A stretch of DNA of 64,000 nt from Diospyros lotus (lineage: Eukaryota > Streptophyta > Magnoliopsida > Ericales > Ebenaceae): positions 16,637,030 through 16,701,029 of the forward strand of contig NC_068346.1 of the NCBI RefSeq assembly GCF_014633365.1, in the 5' to 3' direction. Shown piece by piece: positions 1-12,271 of this stretch. The position numbers were made by a program, and so were the translations under genes. A model generated the notes under the pieces. It did not search any database and was not told the DNA's origin. It was given only the letters and a program-made list of their open reading frames with translations. The stretch's first letter is position 1. Each line of letters begins with the position of its first letter.

Positions 1-928
1 CAGATTTTTTGAAAAAATTCTTCCTATTTTATTTTATTTTTCTTTCTTTCTTTCTTCTTTTATTTTTGACCTGGCGCACGCGCTGCCCCCCACACCCTAG
101 CACGTGCCACGATGCGCCCGACCCCTCTAGGTCATCTTCTCCGGTGGCCATTTCGCCGCCGTCGACCCTTTCGAGCCCCTAAGCTTCGAAACGACCCTCT
201 ACCCCCCCTAAAACCGATCTCCTGACATCGATTATAGCTCTAAAATTTAGAAAAAAACATCAAACAATACCTCAAATCAGCGGTTGAAGCCTCAGCTCTG
301 GCGATGGCGTGATTTTCTAGCGAGTTCCGTTTGCTACTTTCCTCTGCTCCAATAGCCACCAAACTCTCCAATTTTCTTTCCCACGACTCAAGGATTAAAA
401 CCTTACTCACCAATCTCTCAAACACTACCCTAATCACCCGATTTCTGAAGTAAAAGTTTGAGTGAAGAGTCTCGCTCGAACTCGGCTATTTATTGCCCAA
501 AACCGACGTGTCTTGTCCCATTAAGGACACCCCATGCCCTAAACTCCATCCCGAAGGCCATTACGGCCTTAACCTCCCCTCCTCTCCCTCTGATCCCTTG
601 CCTCAGACGGCAGCCAGAGCATGGCCATTGCGCCTGCTCTGATTTTGATTTTTCTGTTTTTTTTTTCTTTTATACATATATACATATATATATATACATG
701 AATTTATATAATAGTATATCAAAATAATGTTTGCAAGGAAATTCTATTTTTTAATACATAATCTTTACATATAATTATGGTATAACCAAGCTTAAACTCA
801 TTATTTATACGATATAAATAATTTATACATACCTAGCTCTATTAAATCTACACTAAGATTTTAATAATTTTACTATGGTCCGAATACGAAAATTACGCCT
901 ATTATTAACGACGTTTGAGGGTATTACA
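1..928. repeat. Possible terminal part of a large gypsy-type LTR, cut by the window edge
   Basis: No gene is recognised here. The first ~650 bases are unusually GC-rich for this window and are followed by an AT-rich stretch ending in GGGTATTACA at 919-928. That end is the kind seen on large plant gypsy LTRs, which begin TGTAAYACC and end GGGTRTTACA or similar. The matching start would lie left of the window, so the identity rests on one terminus only. Short ORFs here have no recognisable domain and low-complexity composition. Confidence 0.3.
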
Positions 929-1816
929 CATACGCAATATAAATCACATGTTTGACTATGATATGGAGATATGATTAACTCATGTGTGGGAATTGAGGAA
1001 GTTTAGTGAGTCAAATCCCTTTCTGAGATTAGAGGCTTTCAAAGAACTTAATTCTTATTTATTTCGTTGATATTTACTCAGAAATTTGACAGTGAAATTG
1101 AATTAATAAATGATTAATATGACTTGAGAAAGCTTATTAATTAATTTAGGAAAATATACCATCACATGCAAATAATTATAAAATACTATAAGGGTATTTG
1201 TGGTTTTGAATCGGGTTGAATAGATAATTACATAACACAGATTAAATGAAATCTAAACCCTAGTGCATTCATTAATTCGTTTTTCTCATAAAGAATTCAA
1301 TTTGTCATTTATTTGTATTTTTATTCATCCGATTAATTAATTAGTTCAACTTATATTAATTAAAATTGTTTTGGTAATGTGATCTAATTCTTGTTGGATT
1401 GACACTCTTTTAATCACTATATGTATATTTGACTAAAGTATACTTGCCCGAATTAATTGTGCATAAATCACATATCAGAGCTTAATAGATATGTGAAAAG
1501 TAGAGTTGTGGACTCATGTTAAATACTGAGTGTATCTAAACTATCACCTATACAATATTTATATAAAATGAGACATATGCTCCATAAGGAAAGGAGAATA
1601 ATATTGTAACACGTGTTTTCATACCATGTGTGCAAAGTTCGACCAAAACAAGGTAACAAAATATAGGGATCTCTTTTTTTAGTTGTGTGAGACCCTCAAG
1701 GTCATAAGGATCTTGTAAAATACCCTTTGACCTTTAACTGTTTATTGAATTTATGATTCAGTGCAGCTATCTTGGAATGCTACCAAAAATCATGTATGAT
1801 TTAGTTGGACGGATCA
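929..1816. other. AT-rich intergenic DNA, nothing recognised
   Basis: No ORF, RNA gene or transposon protein could be recognised. It forms the left flank of the solo LTR insertion and ends with the left target duplication GATCA at 1812-1816. Confidence 0.4.
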
Positions 1817-4065
1817 TGTAACACCTAGTGTTACTGGTGTTAAGAGAATAAGAAAGGAAGTGAGAAAATTTAAAAAAAGCCATTGAAAAAAGTGAAGGAT
1901 CGTTGAATATAATGGTGCCCTATGAGATGGGCATTTTGGTAATTTGGATAGTGAAGTCCAATAAAGGGTAAATTGGTAAATTGGAAATAATTCCTAGATG
2001 GAATTAAGTATGGAAGTGAATTAATTTTCTAATTTTTGTATTTATGTGGAGATATATGAGATTAATAATTCACAAAGGGCATTTTAGTAATTTGGAGTGA
2101 AATTCCATAAAGGAATTAAATTATGAAAAATAGGGAATTTGAGAATATTCAATTATGAGAGAAAATAATTGATTTTCCCTAAATTTGGTGAATTAATGTG
2201 GTGATACCACATGGATGGTTGTGATGGAAGCTTGGAGGCAAAGGCTTGTGTCTAAATGTGACACTTGGCAAAGTCTTGTTCAAGTAAAATGGTGAGAGAT
2301 TAATAAATTCAATGGATGAGATTAATCTTTGAGTAGGGATTGTGATCCAATGGTTATTATTTATTCTTGGGTCATGGCATGGATTGCCAATGTGTGTATA
2401 TATATATATATATATATGTTTCAAGAGAAAATTTGGAGGGTGGAGATTTGTCTCCAAATAAATCAAGGGCTAGATATATGTATGTAAAGGTGTAGATAAA
2501 CTTGTGTTTTCTCCAAGAGAAGAGATTGGTTTATTTGAAATGGATGGTTGAGATTTAGTCTTCCTTAAGCACATGGATTGTGCTTTTAGTGAATGGTATA
2601 GATTCATTCTTGAAAAATGGAGAACTAATATATAATAGCAAGTAAGGAAGACTTGTCTTCCTTTGGCCATTTATAGAAAGAAAAGAATGGAAGAAGAAGA
2701 AGAAGAATCAAGAAGCCTAGAGGTAAGCTCTCTAAATTTGCAAAGATTAAGAGGATCTTTTTTTTTTTTTTTTTTATCTTCAAGCTTTCAAATATTTTTC
2801 CTTGATCAAAGATTTATTTTTTAAAAAAAAAAAGGCTGAAGCAAGTATGTTCTTTAAAGTTTAAGCTTGTTGGTGGACGATCTAAAGGAAAAAGGTAAGG
2901 GATAGCCCCATAGGATGGTGGCTCGCAAGGTTGTAAGTATAGTTCATGAGCAAATATGTGTGTATTGGCATGTTGTTTGTGTTCAAGGACCTATGGTCAT
3001 GAGGTTGTGTGGGGTAGGGTAGGTTAAAGCCTCAAACCAAGGTGGTTGTGAGGATATGGAAACCCTAACTTTGTTGCATTGCATGCATTGGCATCACATT
3101 TTATATTCATGTTCATACTTATTGTCATTGCACCCTTACTGAGCTTAATAGTTCATGAGGTTTTTACCCTCACATATAGATTGTCAAGGCAAAGATGAGA
3201 TAGCATGTGGATGCATGAGAATGAAGATTCAAGACCATTGTATAGCTTATGGAAGCTTATTTTTGGTTGTATTGATTTATGTTGTAATAAGCACCATGAG
3301 TAGGTGTAAGAAGTAATATTTTTCCTTTGTTGTGTAAGCTTTGTGGAAGAAGAAAATGAGTTTTTTTTTTTTTTTTTTTTTTTGTGGATTGAAGCTTTTT
3401 GGGATGTTTAAAGTAGGTATTGAAATTCTGAAAATTTTGGGCTAGGAAGCTAAGAGAAAAAAAAGGGGGGGTAAAAAAGTGAATAAGGCAGCAACAGCAG
3501 CAGCCGGGGCCACCAGGTGGCTCCCAGGGGGCCACAGTAGACAGTAGACGCGCGAGGGTGCGTGGGAGCGCCAGCAAGCCTCGCCAGCCAATTTTTTTTT
3601 TAAAAAAAATTGAAATTTTGGAATTTTTTGGGCTATTTCTTGATTGAATTTGAGCCCCGAAGGAATTTTCAAAATAAACAAATTTTTCGGGTATTTTGGA
3701 AATAAATGCCGAATTTTTTGAAAAATAAAAATTATGAGTTTTTTCTCAAAATTGGTAAAAACCAATGGAAAGTTTGAAATTTTAAATTATATAGAGCTCG
3801 GTGAAATTCTTGCAAAGAAGAAAAATTAAAATAATAAAATGATGATTAGGCAAGTTTAATGGAAATTAATTAGCCAAGTGTGGTATGGCTAAAGCCCAAG
3901 TCTGTTAGTTGATCCTAGAGTTGAGGAAAGGGAAGAACGAAGCCTAGTTCTCACCTAGGGCGTTTCGTGTTGAAACATAGTCTGCCCTTCACAAATGATC
4001 GAGCATGTGAACAATTTAAATGATTATTCACGAGTGGCACCTGTAAGTGGGAGCGGGGCGTCACA
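1817..4065 (+). mobile_element. Solo LTR of a large Ty3/gypsy-type element (2249 bp)
   Basis: The segment begins TGTAACACC and ends GGGGCGTCACA, which are imperfect inverted termini of the TG...CA type. It is bounded by the same five bases, GATCA, at 1812-1816 and 4066-4070. No gag or pol coding sequence lies inside or next to it. The ORFs within it are low complexity, including poly-T stretches and a short CAG-rich patch near 3490. A full LTR with a target duplication but no internal region is what recombination between the two LTRs of one element leaves behind. Assignment to gypsy rests on terminus type and length. Confidence 0.72.
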
Positions 4066-4070
4066 GATCA

Positions 4071-4835
4071 TATCTGAAAAAATGATTAAATTATGATGGA
4101 AGGATTACATGAAGAATGAGAGATCTATTTGAGTGTCAAATTTGGATGTATTCATAGGTCGACCAATTATAATTATTCGTTGAATTATAATTGTGAATAC
4201 AGATTTTATTGAAAAGTAATAAATCAAAATGAAATCTAAATATGAATAAATGTGACTTAATAGTTCTGGGTATAGTATACAAACTCTACTTGAATAATGG
4301 AGTTGCTATATATATCTAATAGTTGTATAGCAACGAGCTCTCAAAAAAAAAGTATGTTGGTCGCATGACCTATTTGTCAGTATGGAACTTAGAGAAATAA
4401 GAGTATATGGGTATATGAACCCATTATGTGCGAGTGGGAGATGAAGTAAATTCGGATTGTGTACCTGGATAGATCTGCCCATAACGGGTTCGGATCTAGT
4501 ACAAGATTCAGATCCAAACCCAAATCTAGATTTGCAACCTCACACAGCGGTTGCCGAAGAAAACTACCAACAATAGTTGAACCAACTTCCTTAATTCATG
4601 GAAGAAGTGGATAGATGGGGTGTGAGTGTATTTGTTTTACGAAAAATAGACAAAAAAGAATGAATGCTCTTTGGAAAAACTCTCGGTGAGTGAAAGACAC
4701 TTAGGCTGTGGATACAAACAAGATTCATTGTGATTTTGTTTACACCAGTAATTCAACCATTTGATCATATCTCTATTGTGCAACCAGGTTAGTCCGGTTT
4801 AATTTAATGATCCATTTGTTTTATTATTTCCAACA
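4071..4835. other. Intergenic DNA, possible unclassified LTR fragment
   Basis: No coding similarity was seen. The sequence TGTTGGAAATAAT on the minus strand near 4840 looks like an LTR start and directly abuts the truncated Harbinger transposase. This stretch may therefore be part of another LTR element that was later split by the solo LTR, but no second terminus was found. Confidence 0.25.
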
Positions 4836-5210
4836 ATCCTTAAAGTAAGGATATTTGCACAAAATTTGCTCATGTACAACATTTTGATGTGTTGGGAAAA
4901 TTATTTTTGTACCAAATGAACAAATAACCCGTAAAACTCGTTTAAATCATTTATGTATCGTGTTATTAGAAGGCTGAAACCTATCACCAATAATACTATA
5001 TTGTGTAGTGTGCCCTACAATCATCAAAAACATAGTAACGCCCTCATTGATGCTCATTTTTTCCCCATTTTTCAGCAATTGCTTCTATTTCAAAGTATTA
5101 CAAAAATTCATAAACCCATGTTTCTACATACAAAAATTATGATACCACACGTCTAGATGTCCATTCAAAATTTCTGGCATGTACAGTTTCCTACTAAGTA
5201 ATGATGTTCT
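4836..5210 (-). pseudogene. PIF/Harbinger transposase, N-terminal remnant
   Basis: The minus strand encodes, with stops, the region that precedes the catalytic core of plant PIF/Harbinger transposases: a segment like SINEGVTMFLMIVGHTTQYS, then IIGDRFQ, HKWFKRVLRVI, and finally YPYFKDC. In intact relatives this last motif runs straight into the first catalytic Asp (FKDCIGAIDGTH type). Here similarity stops just after FKDC at about 4840. No DDE core is present, so the copy is inactive. It lies downstream of a Myb/SANT-like gene on the same strand, the usual two-gene arrangement of this superfamily. Confidence 0.6.
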
Positions 5211-5702
5211 ACAAGGTATCCTGTCGATGACACTTCTTTGGTTGGCAACAAAGCATAATTAAATCCCCAAAATTCTCATCAAAATCATCCGTAAATAAAA
5301 AATCATCATCACTTGAATCTTCAGTAGACATTATCAACATTGATACTAACATTATCAACCACATTTGATTCAGTAGACATCCTATGCATAAATATATTCA
5401 TAATCATCATCAGTAATCATATCAATCATCATTTATTATAATCAATGTAAAAAAATAATTAGTAAACTCCAATCCATTTATTAAAATAAAACAAGCATAA
5501 AATTCTAGAGAAATTCAACATCAAGCAGTTCCACTTGGAACACAGTTTTACAACCATCAACATCAAGCTATGAAAATAAAACAGTACTTCAGCCTAATGT
5601 AAGAAAACACAGTACTTCGAGCTACAACATCACAAATGAAAAGAACACATTATTAGAAAATACGCAATCCAACCAACCAAATCAAAGAAGTTTCAAGATA
5701 GG

Positions 5703-6695
5703 TCATCTCCTAGTTTCTGGCATCTTCACAAATGACACCCTAAAATCTGGATCCTTAAAAGCCTTTATTGCTTTCATATAAACCTCATTAGACACCCCTT
5801 CTATACTATTTAAGATGTCCAAGCAAACCACATTTGAATAAGAATCTGAACTAGAAGCTTCACTATTTAATTCATTACATGATTTTCCTTAGATCTTTGC
5901 AAGCTTTTCTTTTAGGTAAAGTGTCCTAAGTTTAGTGTCTTCATTCCTCATACTAACCGAAATGACCATTGCGACATTCAAGCCTCAAGTTTATCACATT
6001 TACTAATCTTAGGTTCCTTACGTTGGCATTCGCCAAATGTACCAATTTCTTTATGCTGACGAGTATTTGTAACTTCATCATCAATTTCCACAGTACATCA
6101 GCTCCCCTAGTCAAGAAATCATATTCTAACTGTCTTTCTTCGTCTGATGTTGGAGGAAACTAAGTGGAAGCATTGCCTAAACCTCTAGTAGTTATACTCC
6201 CGCTAAATATCTCTCTAAGAGTTTTATAGTACTTACATCCTTCCTTCTTGAATATTTTGTACTCGGACTTGTTAATCGACGATAGCAAAAATAAGTCGCA
6301 TTATCATATTGAATAGCAAAAAGGGATAAAATTGATATGATAAAAAAAATGATGGAGAAAATATTATTTAATCAAAATATATACCGTATAAAAGTGTTGT
6401 CAAACTTCCTCTGCAGCATTAACTTGGTTGGTATTTGGATCCCATGTAACATATGTATGTCCTAAAAGTTCAGAGAATAAGCAATGCACCACTTCCTCTT
6501 TAATCTATCTATGCCATAATCCATTTTTGTGAGAGCAATCATGGCTTGATTGATCTTGCCCCATTCGTCTTTCATGAATATAGAACATTGTAATATCCCT
6601 GATTTCACATTCTCGTAAAGAATTCTAATAAAAGCATGTTCGTTCTTATCGAACCACGACATTGGTTTTGTAGTCTTACTTTTGTGACCACCCAT
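5703..6695 (-). pseudogene. Myb/SANT-like DNA-binding protein (L10-interacting MYB type), degenerate
   Basis: The 5' part (6462-6695) encodes a Myb_DNA-bind_3-like domain with the expected aromatic spacing: MSWFDKNEHAFIRILYENV, then DEWGKINQAM, then DRLKRKW. Further downstream on the same strand the family's later motifs appear. TYVTWDPNTNQVNAAEEV is followed by an in-frame stop. A segment with EYKIFKKEGCKYY follows, interrupted by another stop, and the C-terminus has VYMKAIKAFKDP and ends PETRR followed by TGA at 5703-5705. Such proteins bind transposon ends or act as host DNA-binding proteins. With a Harbinger transposase remnant just downstream, this is best read as the accessory gene of a decayed PIF/Harbinger element, though a captured host-type gene is possible. 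Confidence 0.6.
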
Positions 6696-8339
6696 GTTCT
6701 ATATTAAAGATAATTAAAAATATCAAGACAACATAAAAAATATACTCCAACTTACCAAAATATACTTCACACAACATGAAAATCTTATTTCACAAAGACC
6801 CACATGTGTAAGGAAAATATACAAAATATTTAATTGTATGGTGACAGTGAATGATATATATATGTACATATATATTACATTTTCAACAAAAAAAAAAGAA
6901 AATATATATAATTAAACATAACTCAACAAGAACAAAATACATATATATATATATATATATTATTCACTTTCACAATATATACATTTTGAATACATTATCC
7001 TTTTTCTTATCAGCTACCATTTTCAATGTTTTTCTATTTACCCGACAATATCTTACTAATGTGCCTTTTAATTTATCCTTGGTACTGATGGTGAAATCAT
7101 GAAGGAATCAAATGAAAGTGAGACCACACTGTCAACAAAGTGTAAAGATCTCTCTCAGTTACTGCCTTCTTTTCCCTTATATGACTTTCGTGATAGAAGA
7201 AGAAAATAAAGTGAAAAGTTAAGAAGAAACAATAGCCTGCAATTTTGCAGTGTTAGCAGCAAGTTGTATAGATGCTTGATATCTAAGTTTGGGTTTAGAT
7301 CCCCCTTGTAAATTAGCCCTTCCTATTTAGGGTTTACATATATATATATATATATATATGTAAATCAGAGTCCAGTGTTTACCTATTATGATAGTTCAAT
7401 TGAAGCAAAGTATGACAGAAAAGTTGAAGCCAGTCTATCATGAAGATTTCATATTTGGATTAAGTGTTTGATCCCTTAGAATATTTTCATTATAAATTTT
7501 GTAGTATAAATGGTTTATAAATTTACATTAAGTTGATATATTATATGATGTTGGTGAGGCATAACGAATTTTGTTAACACTCAAAAGGAAATTCTGTTTA
7601 ACTTTGATATTGTTTGATTTATGAAAATACATAAAATTAAAGAGAAATAACATTAAAAGAACTCAAAGAGCTCTTTATGCACATCTATCATACCAACAAT
7701 CACCAAACAAACTCAATTAACCTAACAACTCATCATATTTTAGAAATTTGAAACCCTATTTCCTCACTAGAAGAGATTCATAGAGCTAGATTTAAGCATC
7801 AAATTAGAAACAAAATTACAAACATAGATCCAGATTTAAGCATTAAATTAGAAACAAAATTACAAAATCAAAAAAAGTACAAAGGGTTCAACCTGAAGAC
7901 AAGAGCCGTAGGAGGAAGTAATGGACGACATAGGCAAATGGTGATAGGGAAGAAGAAATGACCAACGCAAGCAAATGGCGAAAGGGAAGAAGAAACGACG
8001 GGCATAGGCAAAGGTGAGGCGCGACGGATCTAGGTTGGTGGTCGCGACGATGGTGATGGTAGTAGCAGACATGGCGATAGCCAACAAGGAAGAGAGAAAG
8101 AGTCGAATTTGGAAGAAAGAGGGCGACAATGGCTCCCGGCGGTGATGGTCGTGGCAAGCACGGTCGACAACCAACAAGGAAGATCTGGGTTTTGGTCGAA
8201 AGAGAGAGTGGAGCTTGGAAGAGAGAAGGAAGATGAAGTGTAGATGGAGTCTGATTTGTTCGAGTTTCAAGAAATGAGAAAGAAGAGATATGGAGTTTGG
8301 AAGAGAGAATGGAACCTGCGTGAGAAGGAAAATGGAGGC
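6696..8339. other. AT-rich intergenic DNA, nothing recognised
   Basis: It contains TA-dinucleotide runs near 6940-6962 and 7338-7360. Two overlapping minus-strand reading frames at 7860-8270 are Ser/Leu/Arg-rich without a domain and look like chance ORFs in a purine-biased stretch. No gene can be supported. Confidence 0.4.
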
Positions 8340-8547
8340 ACTATGTAAGTGTTTTCTACGTTTTTAATTTTTCACCATGTTTTTGCTGAAAACAGGCAAA
8401 GTGATTTTTTGTTGTTTTGGATTTCCATTACAAAAATTTTTATTGTTTTCAAAATGCATTTTTGAAAACAACAAAGATAACACATTTTCAGTATTTTGAA
8501 AAATTAAAAACCGAAAACAGGTTGAAAATAACAAAGAGAACATAGCC
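8340..8547. mobile_element. MITE fragment, Tourist-like family (copy 1)
   Basis: The right terminus CAAAGAGAACATAGCC followed by TAA matches the inverted terminus of two other copies in this window (13804-14313 and 50585-50882). The body shares the block TTTTCAAAATGC-TTTTGAAAACAACAAAG with them. The left terminus was not found, so this copy is truncated or diverged. Confidence 0.45.
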
Positions 8548-8756
8548 TAATTAACTTCCTTCTTGATGAACTGCAAAATAATTGTGTTCTGCATAAGAAA
8601 ATAAGACATACGTTTCTTCCAATAACCATAATTAGAACCATCAAAGAAAGGTGAATGAGTGGTACTTTGACCCATGGATTGAGATGAACTAAAATGTGTG
8701 CCATTTATGGATCTTTTATCCATAGGTTGTTAGACTTTTGAAAAATTTGGAAACTT

Positions 8757-9500
8757 AGCTCTAATACCAATTGTTAGAAAATGTATAGCAATGGCACCAC
8801 ACACCAAGAAAATAGGTGAATTGGTTTATTGACAAATTTAAAATTTTTAAAGAGATTTTGAAAACTAAACAAGAAAACAATGAAGCATGACCAAAATAAA
8901 ATACAAGAGGGATACAAACGATATATAGTGGTTCGGTTAAACTAAATTTAATTTACTACCTTAGCTCCTCACTAAGGATTTTGAAATCAATCCACTAAAT
9001 CTCTTACCAAACCCGGTAGGCCTTTTAGCATAAACTGTTAGGAAATACAAACCTCTTACTTATACAAAAGTAAATCCTTTATCTTAAACCGTTAGGAATT
9101 ACAACCTTCTACCAACATCTAGTAGGTTTTCTAGCTCATAAGTTAGGAAATACAGGAAATGTATAGAAAATATAGTGTAAGAGATTAATCTCTTAGTTAC
9201 AAGATCTCTCAATATATAAACACAAGATTTGAACAAAATGATATAGATAATAATCAAAGTTTTTTGAGAGAAAAACGAAAGCACAAGTATAATGGAGAAG
9301 TAAAAATATAAATGTTAGTTTAAATGAATTTATTCTTTCTTCTTGGTTGTTTTAAGAGCATCCTTGAATGGTATTTATAGGTATTTCAAGAGTTTCAAAA
9401 GAAATTAGTAATTTTTATAGTTGTAACTGTTTACAATGGTTGAATTAAACAGTGGTTGAATTTATTATTTACAACGATCGAATTATTGTTCATCGTATTG
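8757..9500 (-). mobile_element. Possible LTR with adjacent primer-binding-site remnant
   Basis: On the minus strand TTGGTATTAGAGC (8757-8770) resembles the initiator-Met tRNA primer site of LTR elements with one or two changes. It sits next to a segment starting TGTTAGAAAATG at 8772. No gag or pol sequence follows, and the far end of the LTR could not be placed. The right boundary is therefore a guess. Confidence 0.25.
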
Positions 9501-10850
9501 TTCAGTATTCACTATAGCAAACGATAAAAAATATTTTAAATAAAATTTTCACATTTTAATTAACTAAAATATAATATTCCAAATGCCATAAAAAATTTAT
9601 TGTAAGATTTTTGGCACTGAATTGCATGATGAAATTGATTTTTATTTTGATGCTTAATAGAACATATAAAAATAATTTGGAACACCAAATTAATAGCTAT
9701 TAATAAAATAATTTTATTATCAAAATATAATTATTTTATATCATCAAACCATATCAAATGCAAAACATCATATATCACTTATCTAGTGTCCAATGGCTAC
9801 CTCTTCGGTATATAAACATCAAGTATAATATATAAATATAATATATTTTCTTTAAACTTTTTTTTTAAGCTTGAGTCCATCCTTAACTTCAATTAAAATT
9901 TTAGAATATTAGCTCCATACAAGAACAACTTTAGAATGTCCTTTTTAATAAATAACATGGTTCAGATTAGGCATGACAATGTATTAAGTCTAGATTTGGA
10001 TATATTTCAATTCAGGGGCGGAGCCAATGTAGGCCTAGTAAGGGCCTTGGCCCGCCATTGATTTGGCCTACACTCAGGTTCGGGTATAAAATCTAAAACC
10101 CTCCCTCAATCCTTCTCTCGTTCAAGCTCCGCCGCCTGCCCCCTTGACCCCTGCCTTCCTCACTCTCTCGCTCTTGCCAGCTGCCGGCTGTGGGCTTCCT
10201 CTCTGTCGCTCTCACTCACTCCGGCCTCTGGTCGGCAACTCGGACCATCCGACCATCGCTGAGGTGAGGTCGCTGACTCGCTCTGCTCGCTTCGCTCGCC
10301 CTCCCCTCGCCTCCTCGATCTACGATCGCTCTCGCTCGCCTCGCTTAGTCTGTCACCGTCAGTCGCTCTTGCTTACTAGTTGCTGTATCTCTTCGGGCCT
10401 CTGGCTCCATCGCTCGCTGGCGTCGCCGACTCGCCCCTCAGGGCTCCGACCCTCTGTCGTTGATCGCTCGCTGGAGCTGGACGCCTTGCCTCTCCGACTC
10501 CAGCTTTCTCTCCCTCTCGCTTAATCAATGAGCAGTAAGGCCTCATCAATTTTTGTCTCAAAAATGTATTTTTTTTTTCATTTTTAAAACTAAGGTATTG
10601 ATTAAATTATGTTAATTTTTTGTATATTTATATTATTATATTATTTTTTATTTTTTTATTTTTCCTTAATAAATTTTGCCCTCACTACAAAATATTGCTG
10701 GCTGATTCAATTCCAATCCATTCAACCAAGTTTGATACTGAAATATCTATTCAATTCTAAATTCTATTATAAATATAATAAACCATCCGCTAATGGTTAT
10801 GAATTTATTAGTTCAAAGTTTAAATATCCTTTCATATTTCTCTTTTGCTA
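9501..10850. other. Intergenic DNA with a GC-rich block
   Basis: Mostly AT-rich DNA without features. At about 10012-10540 there is an abrupt GC-rich block that begins with GGGGCGGAGCCAATGTAGG, a motif resembling the ends of plant non-autonomous DNA transposons. It carries an Arg/Ser/Leu-rich reading frame (10144-10524) with no recognisable domain. I do not support a gene here. Confidence 0.3.
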
Positions 10851-10858
10851 AATGTGTT

Positions 10859-11184
10859 TGGGCCTAAGGTCCTACTCTTTATCATGTTGGGCTCATGGCA
10901 CTCTTACCGGCCGTGTTTGGGCCTAAGGCACGCCATCACATATACACGTAGCTAGAGTAGCTAATACCTCAGTCTGGCCCATTTACAGCATGCAACGGGT
11001 TCCCGCTCGCCGCATGCTACGACTTGGCGAAGCAAGTATCACCCAATAGAGTATTGAAACTTGGAGGAAACCGGCAGGAGGTCCACCCCACTTCTCCTGC
11101 TCCAAGCTACTACATGATCCTCCCCCTAAAACCCTGCAAATCCTTCTTCCTTGTTCCACGCGCGCATTCATCCGGCTAGGGTTT
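10859..11184 (+). promoter_or_regulatory. Promoter of the PPR gene: site II elements plus telo boxes
   Basis: Four TGGGCY (site II) motifs lie upstream of the PPR start codon: TGGGCC at 10859-10864, TGGGCT at 10888-10893, TGGGCC at 10918-10923, and the reverse-strand copy GGCCCA at 10976-10981. Two telo-box cores follow, AAACCCT at 11129-11135 and AGGGTTT at 11178-11184. In plants this combination is typical of housekeeping promoters in growing cells (TCP-factor targets), including genes for organelle and translation proteins. The first and third site II motifs sit in a repeated GTGTTTGGGCCTAAGG unit. No TATA box is obvious. Confidence 0.55.
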
Positions 11185-11215
11185 CAGATCGGAACGAGAA
11201 CGAGGAGGAAGAGAA

Positions 11216-11446
11216 ATGGCGGCGTTTATGAAGCAGTTTCGCGAATCGAAGAGCGTGGTCAAGCGCTCGAAGAAGTACTTGGAGGGGGCGCTGTACAGGC
11301 ATCTCTTTCAAGATGGCGGCTCGGAGCTCAGCGTCAGGCAGCAGCTGAATCAGTTCCTCAAGAGCAAGAAGAGAGTTTACAAATGGGAGGTCGGGCGCAG
11401 CCTCAGGCTGCTTCGCCACCGCAATCGCTTCTACCCCGCCCTCAGG
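11216..11446 (+). CDS. PPR protein (At1g60770-like), exon 1
   Basis: This exon gives the first 77 residues of a P-class pentatricopeptide repeat protein. The ATG at 11216 is the first in frame, and the protein reads MAAFMKQFRESKSVVK..., with the block SELSVRQQLNQFLKSKK and VYKWEVG characteristic of the At1g60770 family. The exon ends at ...FYPALR and is followed by the donor AGG|GTAACC at 11447, exactly after codon 77 (phase 0). Its partner exon is 16.5 kb downstream and resumes in phase 0 at the expected residue. Translation beyond 11446 is intronic and does not resemble the family. The basic, amphipathic N-terminus fits organelle targeting, but no cleavage site can be called. Confidence 0.9.
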
Positions 11447-12271
11447 GTAACCGGCTTTGCAGAATCACATATCCGCCTTTATTTGTGTTTCTAATTTTAC
11501 ATTCTTTATGAAATGGATTTCCGGCGCGTTCAATGTTAAGAATTTGAGCCTTTTGAAATGCCGACGTTGATTCCTGGATCTTATTTGGAATGGCTGGAAA
11601 ACCTATTTGTCGCGGGTAGGATTATAGTTAAATACATACTGATTTGTGGCAAGTTCTGACATGAGAAATAAAAACGCGGATATTTATATGAATTCCTAAC
11701 AGTAGAGATCTGGAAATTAAGTCTCTGCTTTCAAACCATGCTGTCTAAGCATCCTTTCTTGCTTCAACTTTGAACAAGCATCACCTATATCTTGTGTTAG
11801 AAGGTTCTAATGGTGTTGCAGCTTGCTCTTCTCAGCATATTGACACGACTTCTGGTTCTTGACTTAGAATAGCAAGAAAGTAATGTGGAACCTTGTCGGC
11901 ATTCATAACAGAACTAGTGGTGTTGTGATTGGAATTCTTCTGTGCTCTGGACATTTATAATTGTACTTATGGCCTTGAGCTCCTCTGTGTGTGCTCCCGT
12001 GTGCGTGCCTGTTTTCCAGTTTTGGGATGCAGATGTAAAGTCTAGTATTCTTAATGTCATCTTTTGGTAAAAGCAATAAGAGAACAAATTAAGAGTAGTA
12101 CTCTCAGGTTTAGCAGCATGATTGGTTGGTTTGTTATATGGACCTCTAAGTTGTCCTGTCATGAAAAATTAAAATTTTTCTAAATGAGAATCTCTTTCAG
12201 AATGGGGTATACATTAGAATTGAGTCTGTTGTAGTAGTTGTTTTGTGAAATGCAACCTTGTTTCTTTGGGG

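Noticed and set aside
240..727. Small ORFs at the left edge
   Set aside because: Low complexity and no homology that I can recognise; they lie in probable LTR sequence.
3257..3765. Minus-strand ORFs with poly-Lys and Phe-rich segments
   Set aside because: They lie inside the solo LTR and are translations of homopolymer runs.
7860..8270. Two overlapping minus-strand ORFs (136 and 89 codons)
   Set aside because: Both are Ser/Leu/Arg/His-rich with no domain, no splice context and no promoter signal. They arise from a purine-biased stretch.
10144..10524. A 126-codon plus-strand ORF in a GC-rich block
   Set aside because: Its Arg/Ser/Leu repeats reflect CT/CG-rich composition. It has no recognisable domain and sits next to a transposon-like terminus.
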